64,000 nt of DNA from Acidobacteriaceae bacterium (GCA_025352065.1 JANXUC010000002.1:87763-151762), one strand, 5' to 3'. Positions 9,097-18,372 are shown, counted from the stretch's first letter. Translations and numbers: made by a program. The notes: generated by a model from the sequence alone, not told the origin.

Positions 9097-9542
9097 GCGT
9101 CGCATCTGCAACTGTGATTTCGCAAACGCCTCAACCTGCTCGAACCAAGCAACTCGGCTGGCGCTGGCTGAAATTCAATCTCGTGGGAGGGATTGGCATC
9201 GCTGTACAGTTAGCAACTCTGTGGGTTCTACTGCACGGATTCCACTGCAGCTACCTGTGGGCTACAGCGCTGGCAGTCGAGACAGCGGTGCTGCACAACT
9301 TCTTCTGGCACCACCACTTCACCTGGGCGGATCGCGTGAGCGGCCATTGGCGAGACATCGCAAGGAGGCTGCTGCATTTCAATTTGACGAACGGTGCAGT
9401 ATCGATTGTGGGAAACGTAATTCTAATGCGCATGCTGGCGGGTGCGTTTCATTTGCCTGTCTTGTCCGCCAACATGCTAAGCATAGCCAGTTGTTCCATA
9501 CTTAACTTCTTCTTGAGCGAAACCTATGTGTTTCGCCGTTGA
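9093..9542 (+). CDS. GtrA family membrane protein
   Basis: 149 residues with four predicted transmembrane helices (FNLVGGIGIAVQLATLWVLL, YLWATALAVETAVLHNFFWH, TNGAVSIVGNVILMRML, LSANMLSIASCSILNFFLS). The pattern LHNFFWHHHFTW and the ending NFFLSETYVFRR are typical of GtrA proteins, which help move lipid-linked sugars across the inner membrane. Translation is coupled by ATGA overlap to the CDP-alcohol phosphatidyltransferase. Together they may make and flip a lipid-linked product (inference). Confidence 0.85.
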   Translation: MSVASATVISQTPQPARTKQLGWRWLKFNLVGGIGIAVQLATLWVLLHGFHCSYLWATALAVETAVLHNFFWHHHFTWADRVSGHWRDIARRLLHFNLTNGAVSIVGNVILMRMLAGAFHLPVLSANMLSIASCSILNFFLSETYVFRR

Positions 9543-9544
9543 TC

Positions 9545-9579
9545 GTGTAGGGCGAGCATTCCGGCTCGCCAGATCTTAG
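9545..9579 (+). repeat. Family A palindromic repeat
   Basis: GTGTAG-GGCGAGC-attccg-GCTCGCC followed by AGATCTTAG. It lies between the convergent gtrA-like and aspS genes. Confidence 0.8.
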
Positions 9580-9643
9580 CCGTCCTTGGAAGATCCCGTT
9601 GGCTTCAACCTCTCGCGGATAAGAATGTCCGCGCCAGAACAGC

Positions 9644-11521
9644 CTAGGCCTTCGCCGGCTTCACTGCAATCCCCAACTCCTTCAGCTGCGCCTCGCTCAC
9701 GGGAGTAGGCGCATCCACCATCAAATCCACCGCTCGTGCTGTTTTCGGAAATGGAATGACTTCGCGAAGGCTATCCGCCCCTGCCAGAATCATCACAATG
9801 CGGTCGAGGCCCAGCGCAATCCCGCCATGCGGAGGCGTGCCGTACTCCAGCGCTTCCAGGAAGAATCCGAAGCGGCTGCTGGCTTCTTCCGGCGTCATAC
9901 CAAGAGCGCTGAAAATCTGGCTCTGAATGTCCTGGCGATGAATACGAATCGATCCCGAGCCCAACTCCGTGCCATTCAGTACCACGTCGTAGGCGAGCGC
10001 ACGCACCGATGCCAGCGGCGAGTTCGGATCTTTCACGTTCTTCATGACGGTCACACTGTCGCCGCCGAGCTTATCCATGTCGTCTTCGTGCAGCGACGTG
10101 AACGGATGATGCGCCGCGTTCCAGCGCTGGTCGCCTTCGTCCCACTCAAACATGGGAAAGTTCGCCACCCATAAGAATTTGTAATCAACGGACGGATCGC
10201 CGGTTTTTTCAAAAGCCTTGTGACGATAAGCAAACTTCTGCGCCAGCGCCAGCCACAGCAAGCCCGCTGCGGAGTAAATTGCGCCGTCTTGCGGCAGAAC
10301 TTTCCCTGATGCGGTTGGCGTGCTCGCCGGTTCTCCTGGCTTCGCAATGCCCGCGACCAGAACAATCAAGTCGCCGGCAACGGCGCCAACCTTCGCGCGC
10401 ACTTTCGCAAGATCTTCCGGAAAAGATTTTTCCAGCCTTCCGAAATCCTCAAACACTTTCGCGTTGCCCTTGCCGTTGAAGAGCGGCTTGATGTCGTCGC
10501 GTTCTTTGCGCGAGAGATCACCGACCTTCGGAATCCGAATCGCCAGCACCGGCCGGTTCGGACTCATCGCAAGCTGCTCGACATTCGCGGCTGCAAAACA
10601 ATCGCTGACGTCGGTCAGCGCGGGCAGACGCATATCCGGCTTGTCGATACCGTACTGACGAATGGCATCGTCGTAGTCCATGCGCGGGAAAGGCGTCTTA
10701 ATAGTGTGCCCCGCTGCCTTGAAAGAGGCTGTGAGAAAGCCTTCCACCACTTCCCAAACGCGATCCGCTTGCGGGTAAGACATTTCCAAATCGATCTGAG
10801 TAAATTCCGGTTGCCGGTCAGCGCGAAGATCTTCGTCGCGGAAACAGCGCACAATCTGGAAATATCTATCGAAGCCCGAAATCATCAAAATCTGTTTGAA
10901 AATCTGCGGTGATTGCGGCAAGGCGTAGAACGTCCCGGGCTGCACGCGGCTGGGAACAAGGTAATCGCGCGCCCCCTCCGGCGTGGATCGCGTCATAAAC
11001 GGCGTTTCAATTTCGTAAAAACCAAGCCCGGATAAGTAATTGCGGATTGCCAAAGCGACTTCATGACGCAGCTTGATGTTGGCCTGCATCACGTCACGGC
11101 GCAGATCGATGTAGCGATATTTCAGCCGTGCCTCTTCGTTCGCCAGGGCAGTGTCGCTGGGCAGAAATGGCGGCAGCTTCGATGTGTTCAACACGCGCAG
11201 CTCTTCAACCACCAGTTCCACTTCACCCGTGGGAATATTCTTGTTGATCGTGTCGGCGTCGCGCAGCTTGATGGTGCCAATGGCCGCGATGACGAACTCG
11301 TTCCGCAGCGTGCCAGCTTTTTCATGCGCGGCAGCGTTGGTCTCTTTGTTGAAGACGACCTGGAAAATTCCCGAACGATCGCGGAGGTCAATAAACAGCA
11401 GGTTGCCAAAATCGCGCCGACGGTTCACCCACCCCATCAACACAGCTTTTTCGCCAGCATCGGCGGCACGCAGTTCGCCGCACATATGAGTTCGCCTAAG
11501 ATCGCCGAGAAAATCGAGCAC
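9644..11521 (-). CDS. aspS: Aspartate-tRNA ligase
   Basis: 625 residues. Attaches Asp to its tRNA; class II synthetase. The N-terminal OB-fold anticodon domain is clear (VLMGWVNRRRDFGNLLFIDLRDRSG). Class II motifs follow: RHEVALAIRNYLSGLGFYEIETPF with PQSPQIFKQ, CFRDEDLRADRQPEFTQID (motif 2) and GIALGLDRIVMILAG (motif 3). The long insert at about 300-430 is the bacterial GAD domain, giving the usual length near 600. The start is a GTG; an ATG 12 residues inside (MCGELRA) is an alternative. Discriminating versus non-discriminating (Asp/Asn) specificity cannot be decided by eye. Confidence 0.96.
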   Translation of the reverse strand: MLDFLGDLRRTHMCGELRAADAGEKAVLMGWVNRRRDFGNLLFIDLRDRSGIFQVVFNKETNAAAHEKAGTLRNEFVIAAIGTIKLRDADTINKNIPTGEVELVVEELRVLNTSKLPPFLPSDTALANEEARLKYRYIDLRRDVMQANIKLRHEVALAIRNYLSGLGFYEIETPFMTRSTPEGARDYLVPSRVQPGTFYALPQSPQIFKQILMISGFDRYFQIVRCFRDEDLRADRQPEFTQIDLEMSYPQADRVWEVVEGFLTASFKAAGHTIKTPFPRMDYDDAIRQYGIDKPDMRLPALTDVSDCFAAANVEQLAMSPNRPVLAIRIPKVGDLSRKERDDIKPLFNGKGNAKVFEDFGRLEKSFPEDLAKVRAKVGAVAGDLIVLVAGIAKPGEPASTPTASGKVLPQDGAIYSAAGLLWLALAQKFAYRHKAFEKTGDPSVDYKFLWVANFPMFEWDEGDQRWNAAHHPFTSLHEDDMDKLGGDSVTVMKNVKDPNSPLASVRALAYDVVLNGTELGSGSIRIHRQDIQSQIFSALGMTPEEASSRFGFFLEALEYGTPPHGGIALGLDRIVMILAGADSLREVIPFPKTARAVDLMVDAPTPVSEAQLKELGIAVKPAKA

Positions 11522-11687
11522 AGTATCCTTCTTCTTAGTTATGTTTTGAGCGCCTTGGAAAAGGTCGCAACAGAGTCTTGGAAAACTATGATTTTAGCAG
11601 GTGGCCAGCGCAAACGATGAAGGCAGGGCGAACCCACGCAGGGCAATTTGAAACTCTTAGAATTTCCCTGAGAAAAAGCGCATAATC

Positions 11688-11906
11688 GTGGGCGTGATCA
11701 AGTATCTGCTCAAAGACACATGGGACGCGATCAGCTCCGGGCGACGGTTCGGTCCCGTCGGCGATCTTCGCCAGTTTGTGTTTCCGATCCTGGTTTTTGC
11801 AGTCGCCGCGACAGTAATCGCCTGGAAAGTTATGATCCCGTTTTGGATCTTTACTGCCCTCGTGATCGGCTACCTGCGCTACTCTCGCGGCAAAGATTCA
11901 CTTTAG
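11688..11906 (+). CDS. Small hypothetical membrane protein
   Basis: 72 residues from a GTG start, with two adjacent hydrophobic segments (about 29-45 FVFPILVFAVAATVIAW and 48-62 MIPFWIFTALVIGYL) and a basic C-terminus (RYSRGKD). A CATAAT sequence just upstream of the start could be a -10 element. An alternative GTG lies six bases downstream. It sits between aspS (divergent) and a convergent DUF4440-like gene. The family is not recognised; codon use and the clean two-helix layout support a real gene. Confidence 0.55.
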   Translation: MGVIKYLLKDTWDAISSGRRFGPVGDLRQFVFPILVFAVAATVIAWKVMIPFWIFTALVIGYLRYSRGKDSL

Positions 11907-11915
11907 ATCGAGACT

Positions 11916-12389
11916 TTAGCTTCCCACCTGCAACGCCGCCGATTGGTGAAACTTCTGCTTCCAGTCGCTGCCATCCTTCACCCAGATCGTCGTCACATGC
12001 TGGTAGCGCGGCACGTGAACCTCATCGTCATCAACTGAGACGCGCACGATTGCGTTATAGGAAAGCATGACGACTCCGTCGTTCAGTGTCAGCGATTGTG
12101 GCTCGTAGATGGCGTAGGCCTTCAGCACCTCGCCCAACTCGCCAAGAGCTTCGCCCTTGGACAAGCTATGGCCGTCATAGTTGACGAAAATAAAATCGTT
12201 CGTCAGCAGACGCCAAACGGAGGCGCGATCCTTGTTCATCTCGGCAGTGACGAGCGCCGTCTCTTTTTCCAGCAACGCAGCCGTAAGCTGATCCGAGGGA
12301 GCAGTTCCGATGTATGTAGGGGACTGAGCGTGCATCGGCAGCGAAAATGCGATAGCGAGAACGGCAACCAAGAAGCCTATACGTTGCAT
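11916..12389 (-). CDS. Secreted DUF4440/SnoaL-like (NTF2-fold) protein
   Basis: 157 residues with a clear signal peptide (MQRIGFLVAVLAIAFSLPMHAQ, cleavage after the AQ region). The mature part is an NTF2-like fold of DUF4440 type: LLEKETALVTAEMNKDRAS, then LLTNDFIFVNYDGHSLSKGEAL, DGVVMLSYNAIV and a C-terminal TTIWVKDGSDWKQKFHQSA. Such proteins are usually small ligand-binding or orphan enzyme-like domains; here it would be exported to the periplasm. Monocistronic, upstream of nothing obvious on the same strand. Confidence 0.75.
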   Translation of the reverse strand: MQRIGFLVAVLAIAFSLPMHAQSPTYIGTAPSDQLTAALLEKETALVTAEMNKDRASVWRLLTNDFIFVNYDGHSLSKGEALGELGEVLKAYAIYEPQSLTLNDGVVMLSYNAIVRVSVDDDEVHVPRYQHVTTIWVKDGSDWKQKFHQSAALQVGS

Positions 12390-12483
12390 GGAACCTCCGT
12401 AGAAATAGCCAACTCAATATATAGCAGATCGTGTGGCCGCAGACTATGTGGCGCGCACACTCTTGTCCGCGAGGCCTTGTTCT

Positions 12484-13761
12484 CTACCGCTTCCTGATTC
12501 TCTCAGCCAATTCAGCGCGTGCTACAGAAATCTGCTCTCCACTCTCAATATTCTTCAGTGTAAACGCCCCCGACTGCGCCTCATTTTCCCCTGCAATCAG
12601 CACATAGCGGATGCTCGCTTTGCTGGCCGTTTCAAATGCCTTCTTTAATCGGAACGATTCGTCGCCGAGTTCCACGATAACGTCGTGCCGTCGCAATTCT
12701 CGCGCCAGGCGCGCAGCCTCGCGATTCATGCCCACGCCGAGTGGAGCAATATAAACATCGGGCTTGCGCAGAACCGATTCTGCACTCTGCGTGAGCGACA
12801 TGACTAGGCGATCTTCGCCAATGGCAAATCCAATTCCAGGAGCGGGAGGCCCGCCGAGAGCCTCGGAAAGCCCGTCGTAGCGGCCTCCTCCAAGGATTGC
12901 ATTTTGTGCCCCCAGCGCTCCGTGCGTGAACTCAAACGCCGTGCGCGTGTAGTAATCGAGGCCGCGAACCAGGCGGTCGTTCACTGTGAAGGGAATTTCG
13001 ACAGCAGTCAGAATTTCCTGCACATCGACGAAATTCTTGCGGCAGGCGTCGTCCAGAAATTCGCTAAGGCGCGGCAGCTTTTCAATAATCGGCTGGTCCG
13101 CCGGAACTTTGCAGTCGAAAACGCGCAGCGGATTGGTAACCGCGCGGCGCTGGCAGTCGGCACACATGGTCGCGGTCACCGGCTCCAAAGCCTTGCGCAG
13201 AGCCTCGTTGAAGGCCGGGCGGCAATCCTTGCATCCAACAGAATTCAATTCCAAAGTCCATCCCGTGATGCCGAGACGGTCGAGCAGGGTCGCCAGCATC
13301 TCGAGCACTTCCGCATCGCGAGCAGGGGATTCGCTGCCGCTCGGCGCGGGGCCAATTACCTCGGCGCCGATTTGATAGAACTGCCGATAGCGTCCTTTCT
13401 GCGGTCGCTCCCTGCGAAACTGCGGGCCTATATAGAAGAGCTTGTTCAGTCCTCGATCCCAAAGTTTGTTCTCGATGTAGGCTCGCACGACACCCGCTGT
13501 GTTCTCGGGACGCAACGTCAGCATCTGGCTTTTATCGGACTCTGCGCGGCCCTTATCCTCCCACGTGTACATCTCTTTCGACACAATGTCGGTCTCTTCG
13601 CCCACGCCGCGGGCAAAAAGTTCAGTCGATTCAAAAATCGGCGTTCGGATTTCGTGGAAGTTGTAAATACGGAACACATCGCGCACGGCAGCCTCGACGA
13701 AGTTCCACAACGCCGTATCCGGCGGCAGAAGATCGCGAGTTCCTCGGGGGGCTTTGATCAT
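12484..13761 (-). CDS. hisS: Histidine-tRNA ligase
   Basis: 425 residues. Class II aminoacyl-tRNA synthetase. The N-terminus IKAPRGTRDLLPPD and the motif 1 region (FHEIRTPIFESTELFARGVGEETDIV) are typical. Motif 2 is FRRERPQKGRYRQFYQIGAEVIG. The HisA/HisB specificity segments RLVRGLDYYTRTAFEF and ILGGGRYDGL are both intact. The C-terminal anticodon-binding domain runs from about residue 335. Length is normal. The ATG is at 13761 and the gene is followed on the same strand by the intergenic gap before the DUF4440 gene. Confidence 0.96.
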   Translation of the reverse strand: MIKAPRGTRDLLPPDTALWNFVEAAVRDVFRIYNFHEIRTPIFESTELFARGVGEETDIVSKEMYTWEDKGRAESDKSQMLTLRPENTAGVVRAYIENKLWDRGLNKLFYIGPQFRRERPQKGRYRQFYQIGAEVIGPAPSGSESPARDAEVLEMLATLLDRLGITGWTLELNSVGCKDCRPAFNEALRKALEPVTATMCADCQRRAVTNPLRVFDCKVPADQPIIEKLPRLSEFLDDACRKNFVDVQEILTAVEIPFTVNDRLVRGLDYYTRTAFEFTHGALGAQNAILGGGRYDGLSEALGGPPAPGIGFAIGEDRLVMSLTQSAESVLRKPDVYIAPLGVGMNREAARLARELRRHDVIVELGDESFRLKKAFETASKASIRYVLIAGENEAQSGAFTLKNIESGEQISVARAELAERIRKR

Positions 13762-13864
13762 TAAGCAGCTATTAGCTCCTAGCCATTAGCTCTTAGCGTA
13801 AGGCTGGCTATCGGCTTTCGGTTTGAAATTACCAAATCAGATATCACCAAATCTCAAATCGTCT
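13762..13864. repeat. Intergenic tract with repeated TTAGCTC/TAGC units
   Basis: The 103-base gap between hisS and the carbonic-anhydrase-like gene contains repeated ATTAGCTCCTAG/ATTAGCTCTTAG units, then GGCTATCGGCTTTCGG. A reverse-oriented relative of the last part (CCGAAAGCCGATAGCC) lies upstream of murD at about 33835-33850, so this is probably another dispersed repeat family. Confidence 0.4.
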
Positions 13865-14389
13865 TTACTCGCCGATTTCGCGCAGATACGTCTCTTTATA
13901 TTCTAGATAGTTCTTGGCGTACTGAAGGATCATCTCCTGGTCTTCATCCGTCAGCTTGCGCCGGAATTTCCCCGGCGATCCCATCCAGAGCGAACCCGGC
14001 TCAACGACCGTGCCTTCTGGAATCAGCGTACCTGCCGCCAAAATTGATCCTGCACCAATGCGCGCGCCGTTCAGAACAATCACTCCCATCCCAATCAGGC
14101 AGCGGTCTTCAATCAGGCAACCGTGCAACGTCGCCGAGTGTCCCACAGTGACCCAATCGCCCAGGTAAACGCCGTACTGCTGCTTCATGCCATGGAGAAC
14201 GCAGTTGTCCTGAATGTTGGAATTCGCGCCAACGCGAATCTCATGCACGTCGCCACGGAGAACTGCGTTCATCCACACACTTGTGTTGGCGCCGAGCCGA
14301 ACGTCGCCAATCAGTTGCGCCGTTTCATCCACGTAACAGCCCTCGGCGACTTCCGGCGTGATGTTCTTGTAAGAACGAATCATAGGCAA
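13865..14389 (-). CDS. Gamma carbonic anhydrase-like hexapeptide-repeat protein
   Basis: 174 residues. Left-handed beta-helix of hexapeptide repeats (VRLGANTSVWMNAVLRGD, IRVGANSNIQDNCVLHG). His residues in the metal positions are present (NCVLHG and VGHSATLHGC), as in YrdA/CaiE and gamma carbonic anhydrases, and the C-terminal helix (DEDQEMILQYAKNYLEYKE) is complete. It could be a zinc- or iron-dependent carbonic anhydrase; many YrdA-like proteins show no measured activity, so the reaction is uncertain. Located in a run of minus-strand metabolic genes. Confidence 0.85.
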   Translation of the reverse strand: MPMIRSYKNITPEVAEGCYVDETAQLIGDVRLGANTSVWMNAVLRGDVHEIRVGANSNIQDNCVLHGMKQQYGVYLGDWVTVGHSATLHGCLIEDRCLIGMGVIVLNGARIGAGSILAAGTLIPEGTVVEPGSLWMGSPGKFRRKLTDEDQEMILQYAKNYLEYKETYLREIGE

Positions 14390-14436
14390 GTTTTCGAGTT
14401 GCGCGCTTCTGGTTTCGATTCGTGCAATAAATGGTT

Positions 14437-14511
14437 CGGGAAGGGCATTGCTTCAGCCGTGCCATCTATGCCAATACAGACTTCGGCTTTAGCCCCTGAG
14501 GGTGTATTGCC
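14437..14511. repeat. Family E repeat (GGGCATtgCTTCAGCCGTGCC)
   Basis: GGGAAGGGCATTGCTTCAG with CCGTGCC, then GGCTTTAGCCCCTGAGGG. A related copy lies at 23834-23899 with the same order of parts. Confidence 0.6.
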
Positions 14512-14523
14512 CTGTTGGCTAGT

Positions 14524-14976
14524 TTAACTTGAGCCGCTTGAGGGCGCACGCCCAGCGGCCTTCGCTAACGCCTGCATGTACTTTTCCGGCAGCGCGCGAG
14601 GTTTCAGGTCCGAGCCGGTAATGACATGTGTCGTCTCGCCTTCGGCCAGAAGCAGGTTGTCGGAAGTCCGCACGAGCTCGTAAGCAAACACAATAATTCT
14701 CTCGCGAAAATTGCGAATATGGGTGCGCACAATCAATTCGTCGTCGTACAGCGCGGGTGCTTTGTACCGGCAGCGCGCCTCCACCAACGGAATAAAAAGC
14801 TGGTCGTCTTTCTCCATTTGCTTGTACGAAACGCCCAGTTGCCGCAGTAGATTGACCCGCCCGACCTCAAACCAGATGAAATAATTCGAGTGATACACCA
14901 CGCCCATCTGGTCGGTCTCAGCGTAGCGAACTCGGATGGAACTTTCCGAAACCACAGGTATTGAATGAGAAGTCAT
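14524..14976 (-). CDS. YbgC/FadM-type acyl-CoA thioesterase
   Basis: 150 residues, hot-dog fold. The signature RVRYAETDQMGVVYHSNYF contains the catalytic Asp (ETDQMG) of the 4HBT/YbgC family, followed by WFEVGRVNLLRQLGVSY. Hydrolyses short acyl-CoA or acyl-ACP thioesters in the cytoplasm; the specific substrate is unknown. It lies directly downstream (38 bases) of the enoyl-CoA hydratase of the leucine-degradation-like operon and may be part of it. Confidence 0.88.
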   Translation of the reverse strand: MTSHSIPVVSESSIRVRYAETDQMGVVYHSNYFIWFEVGRVNLLRQLGVSYKQMEKDDQLFIPLVEARCRYKAPALYDDELIVRTHIRNFRERIIVFAYELVRTSDNLLLAEGETTHVITGSDLKPRALPEKYMQALAKAAGRAPSSGSS

Positions 14977-15014
14977 GGATGAGAAAGTATAGAGCTTTTA
15001 AAATAGCGGCGCGG

Positions 15015-15797
15015 TTACTCGCCCGTCCATTTCGGCTTGCGCTTTTCCAGGAAGGAAGTTACACCCTCGCGAAAGTCAGCCGTAGTGCGGGCTTTGGCGT
15101 TCTGTTCAACGGACTCGGCAAACTGGCGGTTTAGATCTTGTCCGATGAATCCGTTAATTAATTTCTTGGTTGCACACATGGATGCAGGGCTGTTCTCCAG
15201 CAGCGACATTGCAAGCGCGTGAGCACGCGGCATCAGCTGTTCGGCTGCGACGACTTCATTCACCAATCCCAGGCGATGTGCCTCGGCAGCATCAAACAAT
15301 CTGCCAGAAATCAACAAATCGCGTGCGATTTTGTGCCCAACTTGCCATACCAAAATCGACGACACCACAGCTGGAATAAATCCAATGCGGACTTCGGTAT
15401 ATCCGAATCTCGCTTCTGGAACGGATAAAGTAAAATCGCACATGGTTGCAATCCCTGTTCCTCCAGCAATCGCAGCGCCGTTTACGGCAGCGATGGTGGG
15501 CTTGGGAAAATCGTAAAGCCTCCGAAAGACGTGTGCGATGCGTTCCGAATCTGCTATGTTTTCGGCAGGTGTTTTTCCCAGCAACGATTTCAACTCTTCC
15601 AGGTCGAGTCCAGCGCAAAATGCCTTACCGGCTCCCGTGATGATGAGTACCTGCGAAGGGGACCGTTCCACTTCGTCCAACGCCGCAAGAAATTCCTCCA
15701 GCAGTTCGAAGCTGATTGCGTTGCGTTTCTCTGGACGGTTTAACGTCAACGTTGCGATCTGTCCATCGTGTTCGAGTTGGATTGAGTTGTCGGGCAT
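15015..15797 (-). CDS. Enoyl-CoA hydratase/isomerase family protein (possibly methylglutaconyl-CoA hydratase)
   Basis: 260 residues, full-length crotonase fold. The oxyanion-hole segments are visible (VLIITGAGKAFCAGLDLEEL and AVNGAAIAGGTGIATMCDF), followed by EARFGYTEVRIGFIPAVVSS. The gene starts two bases after the stop of an HMG-CoA lyase gene, itself overlapping an acyl-CoA carboxylase beta subunit. In that order a 3-methylglutaconyl-CoA hydratase role (LiuC-like) in leucine breakdown is the most economical reading, but the family alone does not fix the substrate. Confidence 0.88.
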   Translation of the reverse strand: MPDNSIQLEHDGQIATLTLNRPEKRNAISFELLEEFLAALDEVERSPSQVLIITGAGKAFCAGLDLEELKSLLGKTPAENIADSERIAHVFRRLYDFPKPTIAAVNGAAIAGGTGIATMCDFTLSVPEARFGYTEVRIGFIPAVVSSILVWQVGHKIARDLLISGRLFDAAEAHRLGLVNEVVAAEQLMPRAHALAMSLLENSPASMCATKKLINGFIGQDLNRQFAESVEQNAKARTTADFREGVTSFLEKRKPKWTGE

Positions 15798-15799
15798 CT

Positions 15800-16675
15800 C
15801 TAGTGCTCAACCTCAGTATTGTTCACGCTGTATTTCCGGCCCATCTCGGCGCTCGCGCGTAACAAAGTATCGAGTGACTTTAGCGGAGGCGTCTCAATAC
15901 CGCGCTGCGCGAGTCCTTCCAGTAACTTTTCAGTTGGCAGATTCCCCACCATCGAATCCTGCGCAAACGGACATCCGCCCAGCCCGCCAATCGCGCAATC
16001 AAAGCGGCGAATCCCCGCATCGTAAGCAGCAAGAATCTTGTCGATAGCTTGATCCGCTCGACTGTGCAGATGCACGCCGATGTCGAGATAGTCATACTTG
16101 GCCATCACCGCTCCAGCTAATTCGCTAACCTGCGGCGGCGTGGCCAGGCCGACCGTATCCGCCAGGGAAATCGTGTGAATGCCAGAAGTTTCAAGAATCC
16201 CCACAGCTTCGGTGACCTCGTCGATATTCCACGGATCGCCATACGGATTGCCAAACGCCATCGAAATATAGACCGCAACATCCACACCAGCGTCGAGAGC
16301 CTTCTCCTGTATCTTCTCCAACTCGTCCAGCGCAGCTTCGCCCGTCTGATGCTGATTCCGTTCCAGGAACGTCCCCGAAACCGAGTAAGGGAAGCCAAGC
16401 GTATGCACGGCTTCAGTCGCTATCGCTCGTTCCGCGCCTTTCTGGTTCACGACGATCCCAATAATTTCAACGTCATCCGGCGGATCAAGCTCTTGCAGCA
16501 CTTCTTCCGAATCCGCCATCTGCGGCACGGCCTTCGGCGACACAAACGACACCGCATCAATATGCTTGAACCCCGCGCTAATCAAAGCTTGCAGGTAAGC
16601 CAGCTTCGTAGCTGGCGGAATTAACCCGGGTAAACCCTGCCAGGCATCGCGGGGACATTCGACGATCTTAATCAC
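15800..16675 (-). CDS. mvaB: Hydroxymethylglutaryl-CoA lyase
   Basis: 291 residues, DRE-TIM metallolyase. Cleaves HMG-CoA to acetoacetate and acetyl-CoA, the last step of leucine degradation. Family features are IKIVECPRDAWQG at the N-terminus (CPRD, where many relatives have GPRDG), FKHIDAVSFVSPKAVPQMAD, HLHSRAD (metal His pair) and the signature GLGGCPFAQDSMVGNLPTE with the catalytic Cys. Overlaps the upstream carboxyltransferase gene by four bases and is followed by the hydratase after two bases, so the three are one operon. Confidence 0.9.
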   Translation of the reverse strand: MIKIVECPRDAWQGLPGLIPPATKLAYLQALISAGFKHIDAVSFVSPKAVPQMADSEEVLQELDPPDDVEIIGIVVNQKGAERAIATEAVHTLGFPYSVSGTFLERNQHQTGEAALDELEKIQEKALDAGVDVAVYISMAFGNPYGDPWNIDEVTEAVGILETSGIHTISLADTVGLATPPQVSELAGAVMAKYDYLDIGVHLHSRADQAIDKILAAYDAGIRRFDCAIGGLGGCPFAQDSMVGNLPTEKLLEGLAQRGIETPPLKSLDTLLRASAEMGRKYSVNNTEVEH

Positions 16676-18372
16676 GTCTGCAGCACTCCCACCTTAAACT
16701 CAGCGACTTCCGGGTTCAAAGATGCCGCTTCTAACGCCAACGTAATCGCATTCCGCGTGTCGATGGGATCAATAATCCGATCAATCCACAGACGAGCAGC
16801 CCCATAGCGCGGGTCGGTCTGTTCGTCGTAGGTCTTCTTGGTAGCTTCTGTTAGCTCTGCGCGCTCTTCATCGCTAAGCTTCTTGCCACTGCGTTCCAGT
16901 TGCTTAACTTTAATTTCCACCAGCGTGCTTGCAGCTGAATCGCCACTCATTACCGCGTATTTCGCCGTCGGCCACGCAAACACAAATCGCGGGTCGAAAG
17001 CTTTCCCGCACATAGCGTAGTGTCCCGCCCCAAACGATCCGCCGACGATGACGGTAATCTTCGGCACTACAGAATTGGATACCGCATTCACCAGCTTCGC
17101 TCCAGCCTTGATGATCCCGCTCCACTCCGCATCGCGTCCCACCATAAAGCCGTTGACATCATGCAAAAATACGAGGGGAATCAAGTTCTGATTGCAGTCC
17201 ATGATGAAGCGCGCAGCCTTCTCGGCGGACTCACTGTAGATCACGCCGCCGAACTCCATGCGCTTCTGCCCCAACTCGTCGGTTTGGTGTGAATGCAGTT
17301 TCTGATTCGCGACAACCCCCACAGCGAAGCCGCCGATACGCGCATAGCCGCAAATGATCGTCTTACCGTATTCGGCTTTGTATTCGTCAAACCGGCTGCC
17401 ATCAATGATGCGCGCGAGAATTTCTTTCATGTCATACGGCCGAGCCGAATCGCTCCCGTAAATGCCGTAAATCTCCTCCGCCGGGTAAGCGGAAGGCTCC
17501 GGCTTTCGACGATCCCAAATCGACTGCCGACGATATCCCCACTTATCAACAATGGAACGCAGCCGCGTCAGGCAAGCTTCGTCGTTGGGCTCACGAAAAT
17601 CCACGGTCCCGCTAATCGCCGAATGCATCGCCGCCCCGCCAAGCTCCTCGGCAGAAACTTTTTGTCCAATTGCGGCCTGCACCAGCGCCGGACCCGCCAA
17701 GAACAGTCCACTCCCGTCGGTCATCAATATGTGGTCGCACATCACCGGAAGATATCCACCTCCAGCCACGCACATCCCCATAATGGCCGCGATCTGCGGA
17801 ATGCCTTGCGCCGACATAACCGCGTTGTTCCGAAAAACTCGCCCAAAATCGTCCGTATCCGGAAACACATCTTCCTGCAGCGGCAAAAACACGCCTGCGG
17901 AATCCACCAAATAAATCGTCGGAATACGATTCTCAAGCGCAATATTCTGCGCCCGAATCACTTTCTTCGCCGTCATCGGAAAAAACGCTCCGGCCTTCAC
18001 CGTCGCGTCGTTGGCAATGATCATCACCAAGCGTGTGTGAATCCTTCCCAACCCCGTAATTACGCCCGCAGCAGGTGCCCCGCCCCATTCTTCATACATG
18101 CCGAACGCTGTAAACAGTCCCAACTCCAAAAATTCGCTGTCGACATCCAGCAGCAGGCGCAGCCGCTCGCGGACGGTCAACCGCCCCTTGGCGTGTTGCG
18201 ATTCAATGGCCTTGGCGCCGCCGCCTTCTCGAAGCTTTTCCTCCTGATTGCGGATGGCCGCCACAATATCGGCCATGGCCCGCATGTTCTTCTCGTAGCG
18301 CGCGGAAGTCGCGTCAATATGAGACTCAAGAACCGTGGGAGAAGATTGCGGAGTGTCGGTGGATCGCGCCAT
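16672..18372 (-). CDS. Acyl-CoA carboxylase, carboxyltransferase (beta) subunit, methylcrotonyl-CoA type
   Basis: 566 residues. Biotin-dependent carboxyltransferase with two crotonase-like halves: GMYEEWGGAPAAGVITGLG... IYLVDSAGVFLPLQEDVFPD (N-half, acyl-CoA site) and VIVGGSFGAGHYAMCGKAFDPRF (C-half, biotin site). AGPALVQAAIGQKVSAEELGGA is typical of methylcrotonyl-CoA carboxylase beta subunits. No matching alpha subunit (biotin carboxylase/BCCP) is adjacent; accB/accC lie 42 kb away. First gene of the operon with HMG-CoA lyase and enoyl-CoA hydratase, which supports leucine/isovalerate degradation. Confidence 0.88.
   Translation of the reverse strand: MARSTDTPQSSPTVLESHIDATSARYEKNMRAMADIVAAIRNQEEKLREGGGAKAIESQHAKGRLTVRERLRLLLDVDSEFLELGLFTAFGMYEEWGGAPAAGVITGLGRIHTRLVMIIANDATVKAGAFFPMTAKKVIRAQNIALENRIPTIYLVDSAGVFLPLQEDVFPDTDDFGRVFRNNAVMSAQGIPQIAAIMGMCVAGGGYLPVMCDHILMTDGSGLFLAGPALVQAAIGQKVSAEELGGAAMHSAISGTVDFREPNDEACLTRLRSIVDKWGYRRQSIWDRRKPEPSAYPAEEIYGIYGSDSARPYDMKEILARIIDGSRFDEYKAEYGKTIICGYARIGGFAVGVVANQKLHSHQTDELGQKRMEFGGVIYSESAEKAARFIMDCNQNLIPLVFLHDVNGFMVGRDAEWSGIIKAGAKLVNAVSNSVVPKITVIVGGSFGAGHYAMCGKAFDPRFVFAWPTAKYAVMSGDSAASTLVEIKVKQLERSGKKLSDEERAELTEATKKTYDEQTDPRYGAARLWIDRIIDPIDTRNAITLALEAASLNPEVAEFKVGVLQT

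Noticed and set aside
12904..13764. 286-codon plus-strand open frame
   Set aside because: Antisense to hisS with no recognisable domain.
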